This document shows positions 1-8,617 of a DNA stretch of 33,836 nucleotides, in pieces. This DNA comes from Lachnospiraceae bacterium (GTDB lineage Bacteria; Bacillota; Clostridia; Lachnospirales; Lachnospiraceae): positions 1 to 33,836 of the forward strand of contig JAFQAU010000291.1 of NCBI GenBank assembly GCA_017399885.1, given 5' to 3'. How positions within the stretch are numbered: the first letter of the stretch is position 1; each line of letters opens with the position of its first letter. The position numbers and the translations under genes were made by a program. The notes under the pieces are model-generated. The model was not told where the DNA came from, ran no database searches, and worked only from the letters and a program-made list of their open reading frames with translations.

Positions 1-464
1 GAGACCCTGGCGTGATTGGAGCAGCTATAGAAAATAAAAATGTTTATGTGGAACTGATTTGCGATGGCGTACATATTCATCCTGCCATGGTACGAACTGT
101 CTTTTCCCTTTTTGACGCAGACCGGATTTGTATGATTAGTGACAGTATGATGGCCACTGGAATGCGTGATGGTGCGTATTCCTTAGGTGGTCAAAAGGTC
201 AGGGTAACAGGAAAGACCGCAACACTGGAAGATGGAACTATAGCCGGATCTGCCTCTAATTTATATGATTGTTTAAAAGTGGCAGTAAAGGAGATGGGAA
301 TTTCTTTGGAAGATGTGGTGCGAGCATGCACATTGACACCGGCAAAATCCTTGCACTTAGAAAAAGTGTGTGGAAGCATTCAAGAAGGGAAGAATGCGGA
401 TTTTGTAATAATGGATGAGGAATTGGAGATAAAGATGGTGGTGAAGGATGGGAGGATTGTTTAG
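1..464 (+). CDS. nagA: N-acetylglucosamine-6-phosphate deacetylase, 3' part
   Basis: The reading frame is open at the left edge (first full codon at base 3) and ends with TAG at 464, so about 153 C-terminal residues are present. NagA removes the acetyl group from GlcNAc-6-phosphate in the cytoplasm, giving glucosamine-6-phosphate for amino sugar catabolism and cell wall recycling. Seen here: CDGVHIHPAMVR with its conserved His pair, ISDSMMATGM with the catalytic-type Asp, GTIAGSASNL, and the C-terminal G.I.EGK.ADFV pattern of amidohydrolase-fold deacetylases. The GTG at 12 is an internal Val, not a start. No downstream partner gene follows; the next gene has its own promoter. Confidence 0.93.
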   Translation, partial: DPGVIGAAIENKNVYVELICDGVHIHPAMVRTVFSLFDADRICMISDSMMATGMRDGAYSLGGQKVRVTGKTATLEDGTIAGSASNLYDCLKVAVKEMGISLEDVVRACTLTPAKSLHLEKVCGSIQEGKNADFVIMDEELEIKMVVKDGRIV

Positions 465-541
465 GAAAATTTAAAATACAGTTTTATTTTTCTTATTTAT
501 AAGCAAAAGAAAAAAAATAGAATATATTATAGATAGGTTAT

Positions 542-582
542 TTGACATGCGTTTGATAATTTTAGATTTATGTCTGTATTAA
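542..582 (+). promoter_or_regulatory. Predicted promoter for the S8 protease gene
   Basis: TTGATA at 553-558 and TATTAA at 577-582 are separated by 18 bases. A perfect TTGACA at 542-547 lies just upstream but has no good -10 at standard spacing. Transcription would start near 589, about 30-40 bases before the gene. Confidence 0.4.
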
Positions 583-617
583 GCATTTAAAATAGGAAAA
601 GAGTAGAAAATTGGAGT

Positions 618-1565
618 GTGGGTAAATTGGATAGGGCAGGGAAAATTATTGGCTTGGAGTGGGCACACAAACAACATATTACTGGGAGGGGAATAGGAAT
701 CGTTTGTTTTGATACAGGGCTTACAGTAGGTCATCCTGATTTTTCTTATACAGAAAAAATAGTAAATTTTGTAGATTGTGTAAATGGAAAAATTTCTTGC
801 TATGATGATAATGGTCATGGAACGCATGTGGCTGGAATTGCAAGTGGTACTGGAATTGCCTCTAGAGGCCTATATTCTGGAGTTGCACCAGAAAGTAAAT
901 TAATTATTTTGAAGATTCTTAACCATAAGGGGAATGGAAATATTTCTGATGTTTTAAAGGGGATAGAATGGGTTTTAAAAAATCGTGAAAAATACAATAT
1001 TCGAGTTGCCAATATTTCAATAGGTACTGGAAAAGAAGAAATGGAAGGGGAAAATTCTACATTGGTAAAGGGAGTAAATACATTGTGGGAAGCGGGAATT
1101 GTTGTTTGTGTAGCGGCAGGAAATAATGGACCTAGTCCGGGGAGCATTGGTGCACCTGGAAATAGTAGAAAGGTAATTACCGTTGGTGCATGTGATGATG
1201 ACCAAGAGGTTTGGATTAATGGGAAGAGTATAAAAAACTATTCCGGAAGAGGTCCAACAAAAAAATGTATAAAAAAGCCTGATTTTGTTGCACCGGGAAG
1301 TAATATAGTAAGTTGTAATGCAAAATTTTCTCATAGAATGCCATTTCAAAAAGGGAAAACATATTCAAATGGATATTATACTGTGAAAAGTGGAACTTCT
1401 ATGGCAACACCTATGGTTTCAGGTGCAGTTGCATTGTTGTTGGAGAAATATCCGGATATGACAAATCGTGAGGTGAAAATAAGATTAAAGCAATCTGCAA
1501 AAGATTTAGGCTATAAGCATGAGATACAAGGTTGGGGACAGTTAAATATAAAGAATTTGTTATGA
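618..1565 (+). CDS. Subtilisin-like serine protease (S8), cytoplasmic type
   Basis: 315 residues with a complete S8 catalytic triad: Asp32 in FDTG, His67 in HGTHVAG and Ser261 in SGTSMATP. The oxyanion-hole Asn lies in AAGNNGPSPG. There is no signal peptide, propeptide or transmembrane segment, so the protein probably stays in the cytoplasm, like AprX-type intracellular subtilases; its substrate is unknown. The start is uncertain. GTG 618 is used here, but the GGAG at 613-616 is only one base away from it. TTG at 627, ten bases beyond that GGAG, is the better-spaced alternative and would remove three residues. The gene stands alone: the upstream stop is 154 bases away and queA has its own promoter. 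The family is certain; the role is not known. Confidence 0.92.
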   Translation: MGKLDRAGKIIGLEWAHKQHITGRGIGIVCFDTGLTVGHPDFSYTEKIVNFVDCVNGKISCYDDNGHGTHVAGIASGTGIASRGLYSGVAPESKLIILKILNHKGNGNISDVLKGIEWVLKNREKYNIRVANISIGTGKEEMEGENSTLVKGVNTLWEAGIVVCVAAGNNGPSPGSIGAPGNSRKVITVGACDDDQEVWINGKSIKNYSGRGPTKKCIKKPDFVAPGSNIVSCNAKFSHRMPFQKGKTYSNGYYTVKSGTSMATPMVSGAVALLLEKYPDMTNREVKIRLKQSAKDLGYKHEIQGWGQLNIKNLL

Positions 1566-1703
1566 GCTGTTACGATCTGCTATACTGAATGGTAACCATG
1601 TCTTTACTTTCAAGAAATTGTCTATTATAATGGTTTCCGTGAGAATTGAGAAATCCTACGTAAAGTTGATTGAATAGAGAGGAATATTCATGTAGGATGA
1701 AAA

Positions 1704-1735
1704 TTGTTATTGAAAGTATAAATAAATATTATAAT
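1704..1735 (+). promoter_or_regulatory. Predicted promoter region for queA
   Basis: TTGTTA (1704-1709) and TATTAT (1727-1732) are 17 bases apart. An overlapping pair, TTGAAA (1710-1715) and TATAAT (1730-1735), has only 14 bases between. Either would place the start of transcription near 1740, just upstream of the AGAGAGG at 1741-1747. Confidence 0.4.
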
Positions 1736-1752
1736 ATAAAAGAGAGGAATAC

Positions 1753-1770
1753 ATGAAGAATCATGTATAG
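1753..1770 (+). other. Five-codon upstream ORF (MKNHV) before queA
   Basis: ATG 1753 follows AGAGAGG at a usable distance and reads five codons to TAG 1770, eight bases before the queA ATG. queA itself has only an A-run directly before its start. The mini-ORF could load ribosomes for queA by termination-reinitiation. This is an inference from spacing; the ORF could also be chance. Confidence 0.25.
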
Positions 1771-1778
1771 GTAAAAAA

Positions 1779-2807
1779 ATGCAAACAAAAGATTTTTATT
1801 TCGATTTGCCGCAAGAGTTAATTGCGCAGGATCCATTAGAGGATCGTACCAGTTCCAGACTGCTAGTTTTAGATAAGAATAATGGAAAGGTAGAGCACAA
1901 AAGTTTTAAAGATATAAAGGCTTATTTACAGCCAGGAGATTGTTTGGTGCTTAATAATACCAAAGTAATTCCTGCCAGATTAATTGGAGAAAAAGAGGGG
2001 ACAGGTGCAAAGGTTGAATTACTGTTGCTAAAAAGAGGAGAAAATGATATATGGGAGACTCTTGTAAAGCCTGGAAAGAAAGCGAAACCTGGAACAGTAG
2101 TTTCATTTGGTGGGGGATTACTTCGATGTAAGGTGTTGTCGGTGGGAGAAGAAGGAAATCGTTTTGTGCAGTTTTTTTATGAAGGAATTTTTGAAGAAAT
2201 CTTAGATCAGCTTGGACAAATGCCTTTGCCACCCTATATTACTCATCAATTAAAGGATAAAAATCGCTATCAGACTGTATATGCAAAATATGAGGGATCT
2301 GCTGCAGCCCCAACGGCAGGGTTACATTTTACCAAAGAACTTATAAAAGAAATTGAAGATATGGGAGTTGTCATTGCCTATGTAACACTACATGTGGGGC
2401 TTGGAACATTTCGACCGGTAAAGGTAGAGAACGTACTTGAGCACCATATGCATTCCGAGTTTTATCAAATAGATCAAGAGGCTGCTGATATTATTAATAA
2501 AACTAAGCAATCTGGCGGAAGGGTTATTTGTGTGGGAACAACCAGTTGTAGGACGATAGAATCAGCAGCAGATGAAAATGGCCATATTGAACCTTGTAGT
2601 GGAAATACAGAAATATTTATATATCCTGGTTATAAATTTAAAATACTAGATGGATTAGTTACCAATTTTCATTTGCCAGAGTCTACATTACTTATGTTGG
2701 TTTCCGCTTTGGCAGGAAAGGACTTTGTATTAAGTGCTTATAAAGAGGCGGTTGATTTGAAATATCGTTTCTTTTCATTTGGTGATGCTATGATAATTTT
2801 ACCATAG
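1779..2807 (+). CDS. queA: S-adenosylmethionine:tRNA ribosyltransferase-isomerase QueA
   Basis: 342 residues, the usual length for QueA. The enzyme moves the ribosyl part of S-adenosylmethionine to 7-aminomethyl-7-deazaguanine at tRNA position 34, making epoxyqueuosine in the queuosine pathway. Visible family motifs are the N-terminal [42 protein letters not shown] and [15 protein letters not shown] near the end. The ATG at 1779 follows a poor ribosome binding site and lies eight bases beyond a five-codon upstream ORF. No tgt or queG lies next to it here. It converges on aroA through a perfect hairpin. Identity is secure. Confidence 0.96.
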   Translation: MQTKDFYFDLPQELIAQDPLEDRTSSRLLVLDKNNGKVEHKSFKDIKAYLQPGDCLVLNNTKVIPARLIGEKEGTGAKVELLLLKRGENDIWETLVKPGKKAKPGTVVSFGGGLLRCKVLSVGEEGNRFVQFFYEGIFEEILDQLGQMPLPPYITHQLKDKNRYQTVYAKYEGSAAAPTAGLHFTKELIKEIEDMGVVIAYVTLHVGLGTFRPVKVENVLEHHMHSEFYQIDQEAADIINKTKQSGGRVICVGTTSCRTIESAADENGHIEPCSGNTEIFIYPGYKFKILDGLVTNFHLPESTLLMLVSALAGKDFVLSAYKEAVDLKYRFFSFGDAMIILP

Positions 2808-2871
2808 TTGTGTGACACTTTACAGATAGCTATATGCATAAGAAGAACTGTGATTTGGAATATTTTCGTTG

Positions 2872-2899
2872 GAACAAAGTGGACTTGTCCACTTTGTTC
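2872..2899. terminator. Bidirectional hairpin between queA and aroA
   Basis: Perfect 13-bp stem, GAACAAAGTGGAC (2872-2884) and GTCCACTTTGTTC (2887-2899), with a two-base gap. It lies between convergent genes. No long T-run follows on either side. Its core CAAAGTGGAC/GTCCACTTTG recurs in the hairpin at 19881-19918. Confidence 0.7.
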
Positions 2900-2924
2900 T
2901 TAGTCTTAATATGCAAATAATTAT

Positions 2925-4211
2925 CTACTTCCCATTTTGGATTAAAGTATCTAAATACTGATAAAAGTTAGGGAAAGAAATGTTTACGCATTCTGCTCCC
3001 TCAATTTTTGTTTCTCCTTCTGCACAAAGTCCTGCAATTGCAAAGGACATGGCAATACGGTGATCCAGCTTGCTGTCAATGGTAGCTCCATGCAAGGCTT
3101 TTCCACCATTGATAATCATTCCATCATCAGTTGCTGTAATATCTGCCCCCATTTTTGAAAGATTTTCCACCATAACATCAATACGATTGGATTCTTTTAC
3201 TTTAAGCTCTTGCGCGTCTTTGATAATCGTGGTTCCCTCTGCAAAGCATGCTAGGATTGCAATAATAGGAATTTCATCTATTAGGGTAGGAATAATACTT
3301 CCTCCAATTGTAGTACCATGTAAGTTACTTGTACGAACGACTAAATCTGCAGTTGGCTCACCACTTAGGTCTTGCTTATTTTCATAAGTAATGGTTGCGC
3401 CCATAGCCTCGCATACTCTTAAAATACCATCTCTGGTAGGATTGATACCTACATTTTTAATAACAAGCTCTGTGTTTGGTACAATTAGGCCTGCAGCAAT
3501 AAAATATGCTGCGGAAGAAATATCTCCAGGCACCATAACTTTTTGACCGATAAGCTTTGTTGCAGGTTTTACAGAAGCAGTGGTACCCTCTGTGGTTGTA
3601 TCTACACCAAAATAGCGAAACATCAATTCAGTGTGATTTCTAGATATATAAGGTTCTGTAACAGAGGTTACTCCATCAGCATACAAACCGGCTAATAAAA
3701 TAGAAGATTTAACCTGAGCAGAAGCAACGGGAGAATCATAGTGAATACTATGTAGTGGTTTTCCGGTAATCTCTAAAGGTGCACAGCCATTTTCTTTTAT
3801 ACTTTTAATTTCCGCGCCCATTTGAGATAGTGGGGTAATGATACGATTCATAGGACGTTTTTGTATTGATGCATCTCCGTTAACGGTGCAGGAAAAATTC
3901 TGTGCTGCTAAAATACCAGACATTAGTCTGGTAGTTGTTCCACTATTACCTACATCAAGAAGACCGGAAGGTTTCTTTAACCCGTGTAGGCCATTTCCTT
4001 TGATGGTTACCATATTCTTTTTATTTTCTATTGAGACACCCATTTGTTGAAAACAGGCAATTGTGGAGAGACAGTCTGCTCCCTGCAAAAAATTAGAGAT
4101 CTCGGTTGTTCCTTCTGCAAGGGAACCAAGCATAATTGCTCGATGAGAAATAGATTTATCGCCTGGAATAATAACTTCGCCTTTTAGTGCATTTACTTTT
4201 TTAAATATCAT
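2925..4211 (-). CDS. aroA: 3-phosphoshikimate 1-carboxyvinyltransferase (EPSP synthase)
   Basis: 428 residues, full length. The enzyme joins phosphoenolpyruvate to shikimate-3-phosphate, the sixth step of the chorismate pathway. The fold is recognised from DKSISHRAIML (Lys19, Ser20) at the N-terminus, NSGTTTRLM (residues 89-97), the central KSSILLAGL, KVKESNRID and DHRIAMSFAIAGL near the C-terminus. The ATG at 4211 follows AAGGATG at good spacing. It is the last gene of the minus-strand operon, 36 bases after tyrA, so both supply aromatic amino acid synthesis. I did not assign it to a glyphosate-sensitivity class. Confidence 0.97.
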   Translation of the reverse strand: MIFKKVNALKGEVIIPGDKSISHRAIMLGSLAEGTTEISNFLQGADCLSTIACFQQMGVSIENKKNMVTIKGNGLHGLKKPSGLLDVGNSGTTTRLMSGILAAQNFSCTVNGDASIQKRPMNRIITPLSQMGAEIKSIKENGCAPLEITGKPLHSIHYDSPVASAQVKSSILLAGLYADGVTSVTEPYISRNHTELMFRYFGVDTTTEGTTASVKPATKLIGQKVMVPGDISSAAYFIAAGLIVPNTELVIKNVGINPTRDGILRVCEAMGATITYENKQDLSGEPTADLVVRTSNLHGTTIGGSIIPTLIDEIPIIAILACFAEGTTIIKDAQELKVKESNRIDVMVENLSKMGADITATDDGMIINGGKALHGATIDSKLDHRIAMSFAIAGLCAEGETKIEGAECVNISFPNFYQYLDTLIQNGK

Positions 4212-4247
4212 TAGAAATTCATCCTTTCATTTTGAAAAACGTATAAA

Positions 4248-5357
4248 TTAAGAAAATATAGTATAATTATATTTTTTTAAAACTAAAATTGCATCTTTTG
4301 AAGAAGTTTCATCATAAAACTCAATTCTAAGTGCGCCTGATGAAAATTCACGATTATTTACAATTCCTATATTTTTAATATTAATATCATGGCTGGCAAG
4401 AATGGTTGCGACTGTGGCAATGGTTCCTTTTCTATCCAGTACATCAACATATATTTCATAGACGCGTTCAATTATTCCAATGGCTTTATTTGGAATCGCA
4501 TCCCTATAATTTTTTGCATTTTTAAAATAATCTAAGAGGTATGTACTATCCTGCTGTTTTATGGAGGAAATAACTTTTTCTACGTAACAATTAAATATTT
4601 CAAGAAATCTAATAATGCTATTTGCATTTGTAAGACAAATATTTTCCCACATAACAGGTGAGGAGGATGCAATTCTGGTTATATCTTTAAATCCTCCGGC
4701 AGCAAGAGCATGCATATGCTCTTTTTCGTCATCATGTTCTTTTACCATATTCACTAAGGTTGCTGCTATAATATGTGGAACATGGCTAATGGCAGCAGTA
4801 ATGTTGTCATGATTATTTGCATCTAAGGTAATGGGAATCGCACCTATGTCAGCAACTAATTTTTCCATAACAGATATCAAATTATGAGGAGTATCCTTGG
4901 TAGGAGTTAAAATATAAAATGCGTTTTCAAGTAAAGTTAAGGTCGCATTTTCATATCCGGTCTTTTCAGAACCTGCCATAGGATGTCCACCAATAAATTG
5001 CTTTGTCAATTGATATTTTAAAATTGCGTCATGGATATTACCTTTTACACTTCCTACATCCGTGATAATGCAATCTTCTTTTATCACTTTCTTTAATTCG
5101 GGAAGATAGGATATGTTCTTTAATACAGGTGCGCATAAAAAGATAATATCACAGCTTGGAAAATTATCTTCAAAGGAAGTAACAATATTATCAATGGTAC
5201 CATCTTCTTTTGCAAGAGTCAGACTGGGATTAATATGTTCTTTGTTATAGTAATAAGCGGTTATGGTTATTTCAGGGTATAATTTTCGGATATTCTTTGC
5301 AATAGATCCTCCAATTAAACCAAAACCTACAAATCCAATGTGGGAAAATTCTTTCAT
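4248..5357 (-). CDS. tyrA: Prephenate dehydrogenase with C-terminal ACT domain
   Basis: 369 residues. It oxidatively decarboxylates prephenate to 4-hydroxyphenylpyruvate, the tyrosine branch after chorismate. The N-terminal Rossmann motif is GFVGFGLIGGS (residues 8-18); DVGSVK (100-105) and HPMAGSEKTG (125-134) are prephenate dehydrogenase signatures. From about residue 299 an ACT domain follows (VDVLDRKGTIATVATILASH is its first part), a fold that commonly binds the feedback amino acid, here presumably tyrosine. The ATG at 5357 follows AAGGAAGG. The gene starts 21 bases after the penicillin-binding protein stop and ends 36 bases before aroA, so the three are probably one transcript. Confidence 0.95.
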   Translation of the reverse strand: MKEFSHIGFVGFGLIGGSIAKNIRKLYPEITITAYYYNKEHINPSLTLAKEDGTIDNIVTSFEDNFPSCDIIFLCAPVLKNISYLPELKKVIKEDCIITDVGSVKGNIHDAILKYQLTKQFIGGHPMAGSEKTGYENATLTLLENAFYILTPTKDTPHNLISVMEKLVADIGAIPITLDANNHDNITAAISHVPHIIAATLVNMVKEHDDEKEHMHALAAGGFKDITRIASSSPVMWENICLTNANSIIRFLEIFNCYVEKVISSIKQQDSTYLLDYFKNAKNYRDAIPNKAIGIIERVYEIYVDVLDRKGTIATVATILASHDINIKNIGIVNNREFSSGALRIEFYDETSSKDAILVLKKYNYTIFS

Positions 5358-5378
5358 ATTTTACGTCCTTCCTTAAAA

Positions 5379-8015
5379 TTAATTTGGTACATTTTCAATG
5401 GGTTGTAATGTGGCAGAAGGGATACCAGATACGCTTGATTGCGGAACTGTAATATTCCCTTGCGTTGTTGTCCCTTGCTGTGAAGGGGTTGCGTTCTCCT
5501 TATGCACATTACAAGTCTTTTTGTTACCTTTAGACGGGATAACATATGGTGTATCCTTGGTTGTACCAGTTTCATCTTTTTTCAGATATACTCTTGTTTC
5601 AATACAATCCTTTGGACAATGTGGTCCTGCCGGTTTTCCGGATTCTTTACATATATCTACCTCTACGTGGCAATCGCATGATTTGCTTGGCGCAGAACCA
5701 GCAAAATATTCTGTTCTTACAGTGGATCCTCCCGCTGCTCTAGAGCAAGCGCTTGTGGCACGTAAACCGGATTTTTTACATACACTGGCTGAAATAATTG
5801 ACCCAGGTCTTGGGAATGATTTCACTTTTTTTCCTTCATGAACCCTTTCCATTATTTTTCTCCAAATGATTTTGTGGTAGGAAGTATTACTTTGTGATTT
5901 GTTGTTATCATATCCTACCCAAATGCCAGCGGTGTAATATGGTGTATAACCAATAAACCAAGCATCTACATTGCTTGTAGTTGTACCGGTTTTTCCTGCC
6001 ACAGGCATGGAAGAAGTTGTAAATCGTGTAAGGGTTCCTGTACCGGAGGTTACAACATCCTCCATGGCATCGGTAAGCAAAAACGCAGTAGATTCTTTGA
6101 TTACCTGTTTTCCTTTTGATTTATTCTCAAGGATTACATTGCCCTCATGGTCAAGAATTTTTGTATATAGTATAGGTTTTTTATAGGTGCCTTCGTTGGC
6201 AATGGCAGCGTAGGCAGCGGTTGCCTCTAAATTTGTTACACCATAGGTTAAACCACCAAGAGACATGGATAAGTTTATATCGTTTGCAGGAAGAGAAGTG
6301 TCGCCAACTAATGTAGTAAATCCAAGTCGTTTTAAATAAGTATAACTTACTTCAGGGGTTACCTCTGCCATGGTTTTTACTGTTAAAACATTCATAGAGT
6401 CGCGAATACCTTCACGAATAGTAGAAAGACCTCGGTAGCTGGAACCATACCAGTTATTTACTCTTTTTCCACTTCCCGGATAATAATATTCCGCGTCATC
6501 AAATACCGTCGCAAGCGTCATTCCAGCATTATCCAGTGCTGGAAGATAAGCGGATAGAACCTTAAAAGTAGATCCTGGTTGTCTGGTAGAGGTAGTAGCT
6601 CTGTTAAGTGTACGACTGGCTGTTTTTGTTCCACGTCCTCCAACAATTGCTTTTACTTGTCCGTTATTTTGATCCATTAACACAAAAGAAATTTGCGGTT
6701 GTAGTGTTAGTGTGAACACTTCCCCTTCAATGGTATCATTCTTCTTTAAAATATGTTTTTTATATTTTTTAACATATTGCTTTGCTTCTTCCTTTGATGT
6801 AAATAATAAGTCAAATCCAGGATTTGATTTTTTGAAATAAGATTGAAGCTGTAATTCGTTGTAATTTGTTGTTTTGCCTTTTTCATTCGTCACAGTAAGA
6901 CGGAAGATTAATTCATATTCCGTTTGAAATGGATAAAGGGATTTATCTTCAATTACGGAATCACAGATATTTTGCAATTTACTATCCTGTGTTGTATATA
7001 TACTTAAGCCTCCACGGTATATTAGGTTTGCAGCTTGTTCTTCTGTGTAGCCTAGTTTTGTTTGTAAATCTTCTAATACGGAATCAATTACTGCGTCTGT
7101 AAAATAGGAAGTAACTGTGTTACTGACTTTAGTTTTCTTTTTGTTTACTTTTTGAATTCTTGTATATACATCGTCAGCAAGTGCTTCGTCGTATTCAGTT
7201 TGTGTAATCATTCCAAGGGATAGCATTTTGTCTAGCACATCTTCTCTACGGTAAGAGTTATCTTCAGGATAACTAATTGGATTTAGCGCAGAAGGATTTT
7301 TGGTTATACCTGCAATTACAGCACATTCAGAAAGCGTAAGTTCTTCTACATCTTTATCAAAATAACGAAGAGAAGCCGCCTGTACACCTAAAGTGTTTTG
7401 GCCAAGATTTATGGTATTCAAATAGTTCTCCAAAATAGTCTCTTTACTAACATTTTTTTCTAGTTCAATGGCAAGATATTGTTCTTGAATTTTTCTTTGG
7501 ATTTTATCAAAAAAAGTAGATTCATTACCGCCGGAAAATACAAGGTTTTTAAGAAGCTGTTGTGTAATGGTACTAGCTCCCTGGTCAAATTCTCCACTTG
7601 ATAAACCAGCTATGGAAACACGAAGAATTCCTTTCATGTCAATACCTTGGTGGGAATAGAAACGTTCATCTTCTATAGCAATAAATGCGTTTTGTAAATT
7701 GGTTGGGACCTTGTCTAAGGAAACAGAGATTCGATTTGCATCCGATCCAACCAATTTGTATACTTCTTTTCCTTTATTATCGTATATAGTTGAGGCAAAG
7801 TTCTCTGGCTCAATATTATTAAAATCAATACTAGGGGAATTATCTAAAATTCCATTAAACAGTCCCCATAAACTGTAGCCACCAATAATTATTATGGAGA
7901 AAAGGCATACAAGAGAAATACGGAGTAACCATACCTTTAATTTTGATTGTATTTTTGCAGAGCTACTACGTAAACTCTTTTGTTTTAATTGAATACTTCT
8001 TTTGGAGTAATTCAT
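5379..8015 (-). CDS. Class A penicillin-binding protein (PBP1A-type, GT51 + transpeptidase)
   Basis: 878 residues, bifunctional peptidoglycan synthase. There is a short basic cytoplasmic tail and one membrane segment at about residues 28-50. The GT51 transglycosylase follows with EDERFYSHQG (catalytic-type Glu115) and GASTITQQLLKN. The penicillin-binding transpeptidase has S482-TFK, S540-MN and K675-TGT. After the KTGT box comes an extracytoplasmic tail with eight cysteines (about residues 755-840) and a Ser/Thr/Gln-rich end. I chose the ATG at 8015, which follows GGAAAGGA at good spacing; the frame is open six codons further, to a TTG at 8033, which lacks its own site. It is the first gene of the PBP-tyrA-aroA cluster. 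Confidence 0.95.
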   Translation of the reverse strand: MNYSKRSIQLKQKSLRSSSAKIQSKLKVWLLRISLVCLFSIIIIGGYSLWGLFNGILDNSPSIDFNNIEPENFASTIYDNKGKEVYKLVGSDANRISVSLDKVPTNLQNAFIAIEDERFYSHQGIDMKGILRVSIAGLSSGEFDQGASTITQQLLKNLVFSGGNESTFFDKIQRKIQEQYLAIELEKNVSKETILENYLNTINLGQNTLGVQAASLRYFDKDVEELTLSECAVIAGITKNPSALNPISYPEDNSYRREDVLDKMLSLGMITQTEYDEALADDVYTRIQKVNKKKTKVSNTVTSYFTDAVIDSVLEDLQTKLGYTEEQAANLIYRGGLSIYTTQDSKLQNICDSVIEDKSLYPFQTEYELIFRLTVTNEKGKTTNYNELQLQSYFKKSNPGFDLLFTSKEEAKQYVKKYKKHILKKNDTIEGEVFTLTLQPQISFVLMDQNNGQVKAIVGGRGTKTASRTLNRATTSTRQPGSTFKVLSAYLPALDNAGMTLATVFDDAEYYYPGSGKRVNNWYGSSYRGLSTIREGIRDSMNVLTVKTMAEVTPEVSYTYLKRLGFTTLVGDTSLPANDINLSMSLGGLTYGVTNLEATAAYAAIANEGTYKKPILYTKILDHEGNVILENKSKGKQVIKESTAFLLTDAMEDVVTSGTGTLTRFTTSSMPVAGKTGTTTSNVDAWFIGYTPYYTAGIWVGYDNNKSQSNTSYHKIIWRKIMERVHEGKKVKSFPRPGSIISASVCKKSGLRATSACSRAAGGSTVRTEYFAGSAPSKSCDCHVEVDICKESGKPAGPHCPKDCIETRVYLKKDETGTTKDTPYVIPSKGNKKTCNVHKENATPSQQGTTTQGNITVPQSSVSGIPSATLQPIENVPN

Positions 8016-8059
8016 GATACTCATCCTTTCCAAATTACTGTCTATATTTAATATGTTAA

Positions 8060-8108
8060 TAACAGTTTAGCCGGTGGTGCCAAGTGCACAGAACCAGCTG
8101 AACTGTTA
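8060..8108. repeat. GTAACAGTTCAGCC-family inverted repeat
   Basis: Arms TAACAGTTTAGC (8060-8071) and GCTGAACTGTTA (8097-8108) pair over 12 bases with one G-T pair, around a 25-base spacer. Same arm sequence as the copies at 17928, 20459, 21478, 23618 and 29063. Confidence 0.75.
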
Positions 8109-8242
8109 TAATTAATTCAGTATAGGTGGGATAAATCTTATGCACATATGTCTAAAGCAGTATGGTTTATACAAAGCTGCTTAGCGGATGGGCAATCCCA
8201 CTTAAAGCTAGTTGAATACTTGTAAAAATACACACAGTTTCT

Positions 8243-8271
8243 ATTATAACAAAATATCCATATAAAATAAA
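8243..8271 (-). promoter_or_regulatory. Possible promoter for the PBP-tyrA-aroA operon
   Basis: Read on the minus strand, TATAAT at 8248-8243 is preceded by TTTATT 17 bases upstream. The -10 is perfect and the -35 poor. The transcript would carry a leader of about 220 bases containing the 8060-8108 repeat. Confidence 0.3.
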
Positions 8272-8301
8272 GAAAAAACGTTACATTTATGCTACCCCCG
8301 C

Positions 8302-8332
8302 GTAACATTTAGCCCTTCGGTCGAACTGTTAC
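8302..8332. repeat. GTAACAGTTCAGCC-family inverted repeat, diverged
   Basis: GTAACATTTAGCCC (8302-8315) and GGTCGAACTGTTAC (8319-8332) form an imperfect stem with three bases between. The outer six positions pair fully; the inner part has mismatches. Confidence 0.6.
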
Positions 8333-8441
8333 ACTCCCACATAATTTATTTCTTACTACATAGCTTGACAGCAGGTGTTAGGTTTGCATGTAAACAGCAA
8401 TACAACTATAACCAACTGTTATACTGCATACAAAGAGAATA

Positions 8442-8470
8442 TTGACAATATGCAAAAAAAAAGATACAAT
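8442..8470 (+). promoter_or_regulatory. Predicted promoter for the signalling operon starting at 8618
   Basis: TTGACA (8442-8447) and TACAAT (8465-8470) are exactly 17 bases apart. Transcription from about 8477 gives a leader of about 140 bases. Confidence 0.65.
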
Positions 8471-8617
8471 AATTGTAAGATTTTGTGTATTCTTACTTAG
8501 TGAAGATGTCTTTAAGTACAGGTTTTTGTGAATTATGAACTATACTACATAGGATAAATGAATATAAAGGTTATTCACATTGCAAGGATAATCTTGAATA
8601 TATAGGGGGAAAGGAAT

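Larger units (their letters stand above)
8016..8617. other. 602-base intergenic region with repeats and promoters
   Basis: No credible gene. On the left are a palindromic repeat (8060-8108) and a nested fold: GTGGGAT (8126-8132) pairs with ATCCCAC (8195-8201), enclosing AAGCAG/CTGCTT arms. Further right are a second repeat copy (8302-8332) and the promoter for the plus-strand signalling operon (8442-8470). The stretch 8471-8600 is an AT-rich leader in which I see no clear structure. Confidence 0.6.

Noticed and set aside
465..541. Terminator after nagA
   Set aside because: The region is A/T-rich, but only a four-base stem (CTTA/TAAG) is seen.
8071..8082. CGGTGGTGCC resembling the T-box GGTGGNACC motif
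   Set aside because: It lies inside a repeat element, on the strand opposite to the PBP-tyrA-aroA transcript, lacks the flanking bases of the T-box consensus and has no terminator/antiterminator pair.
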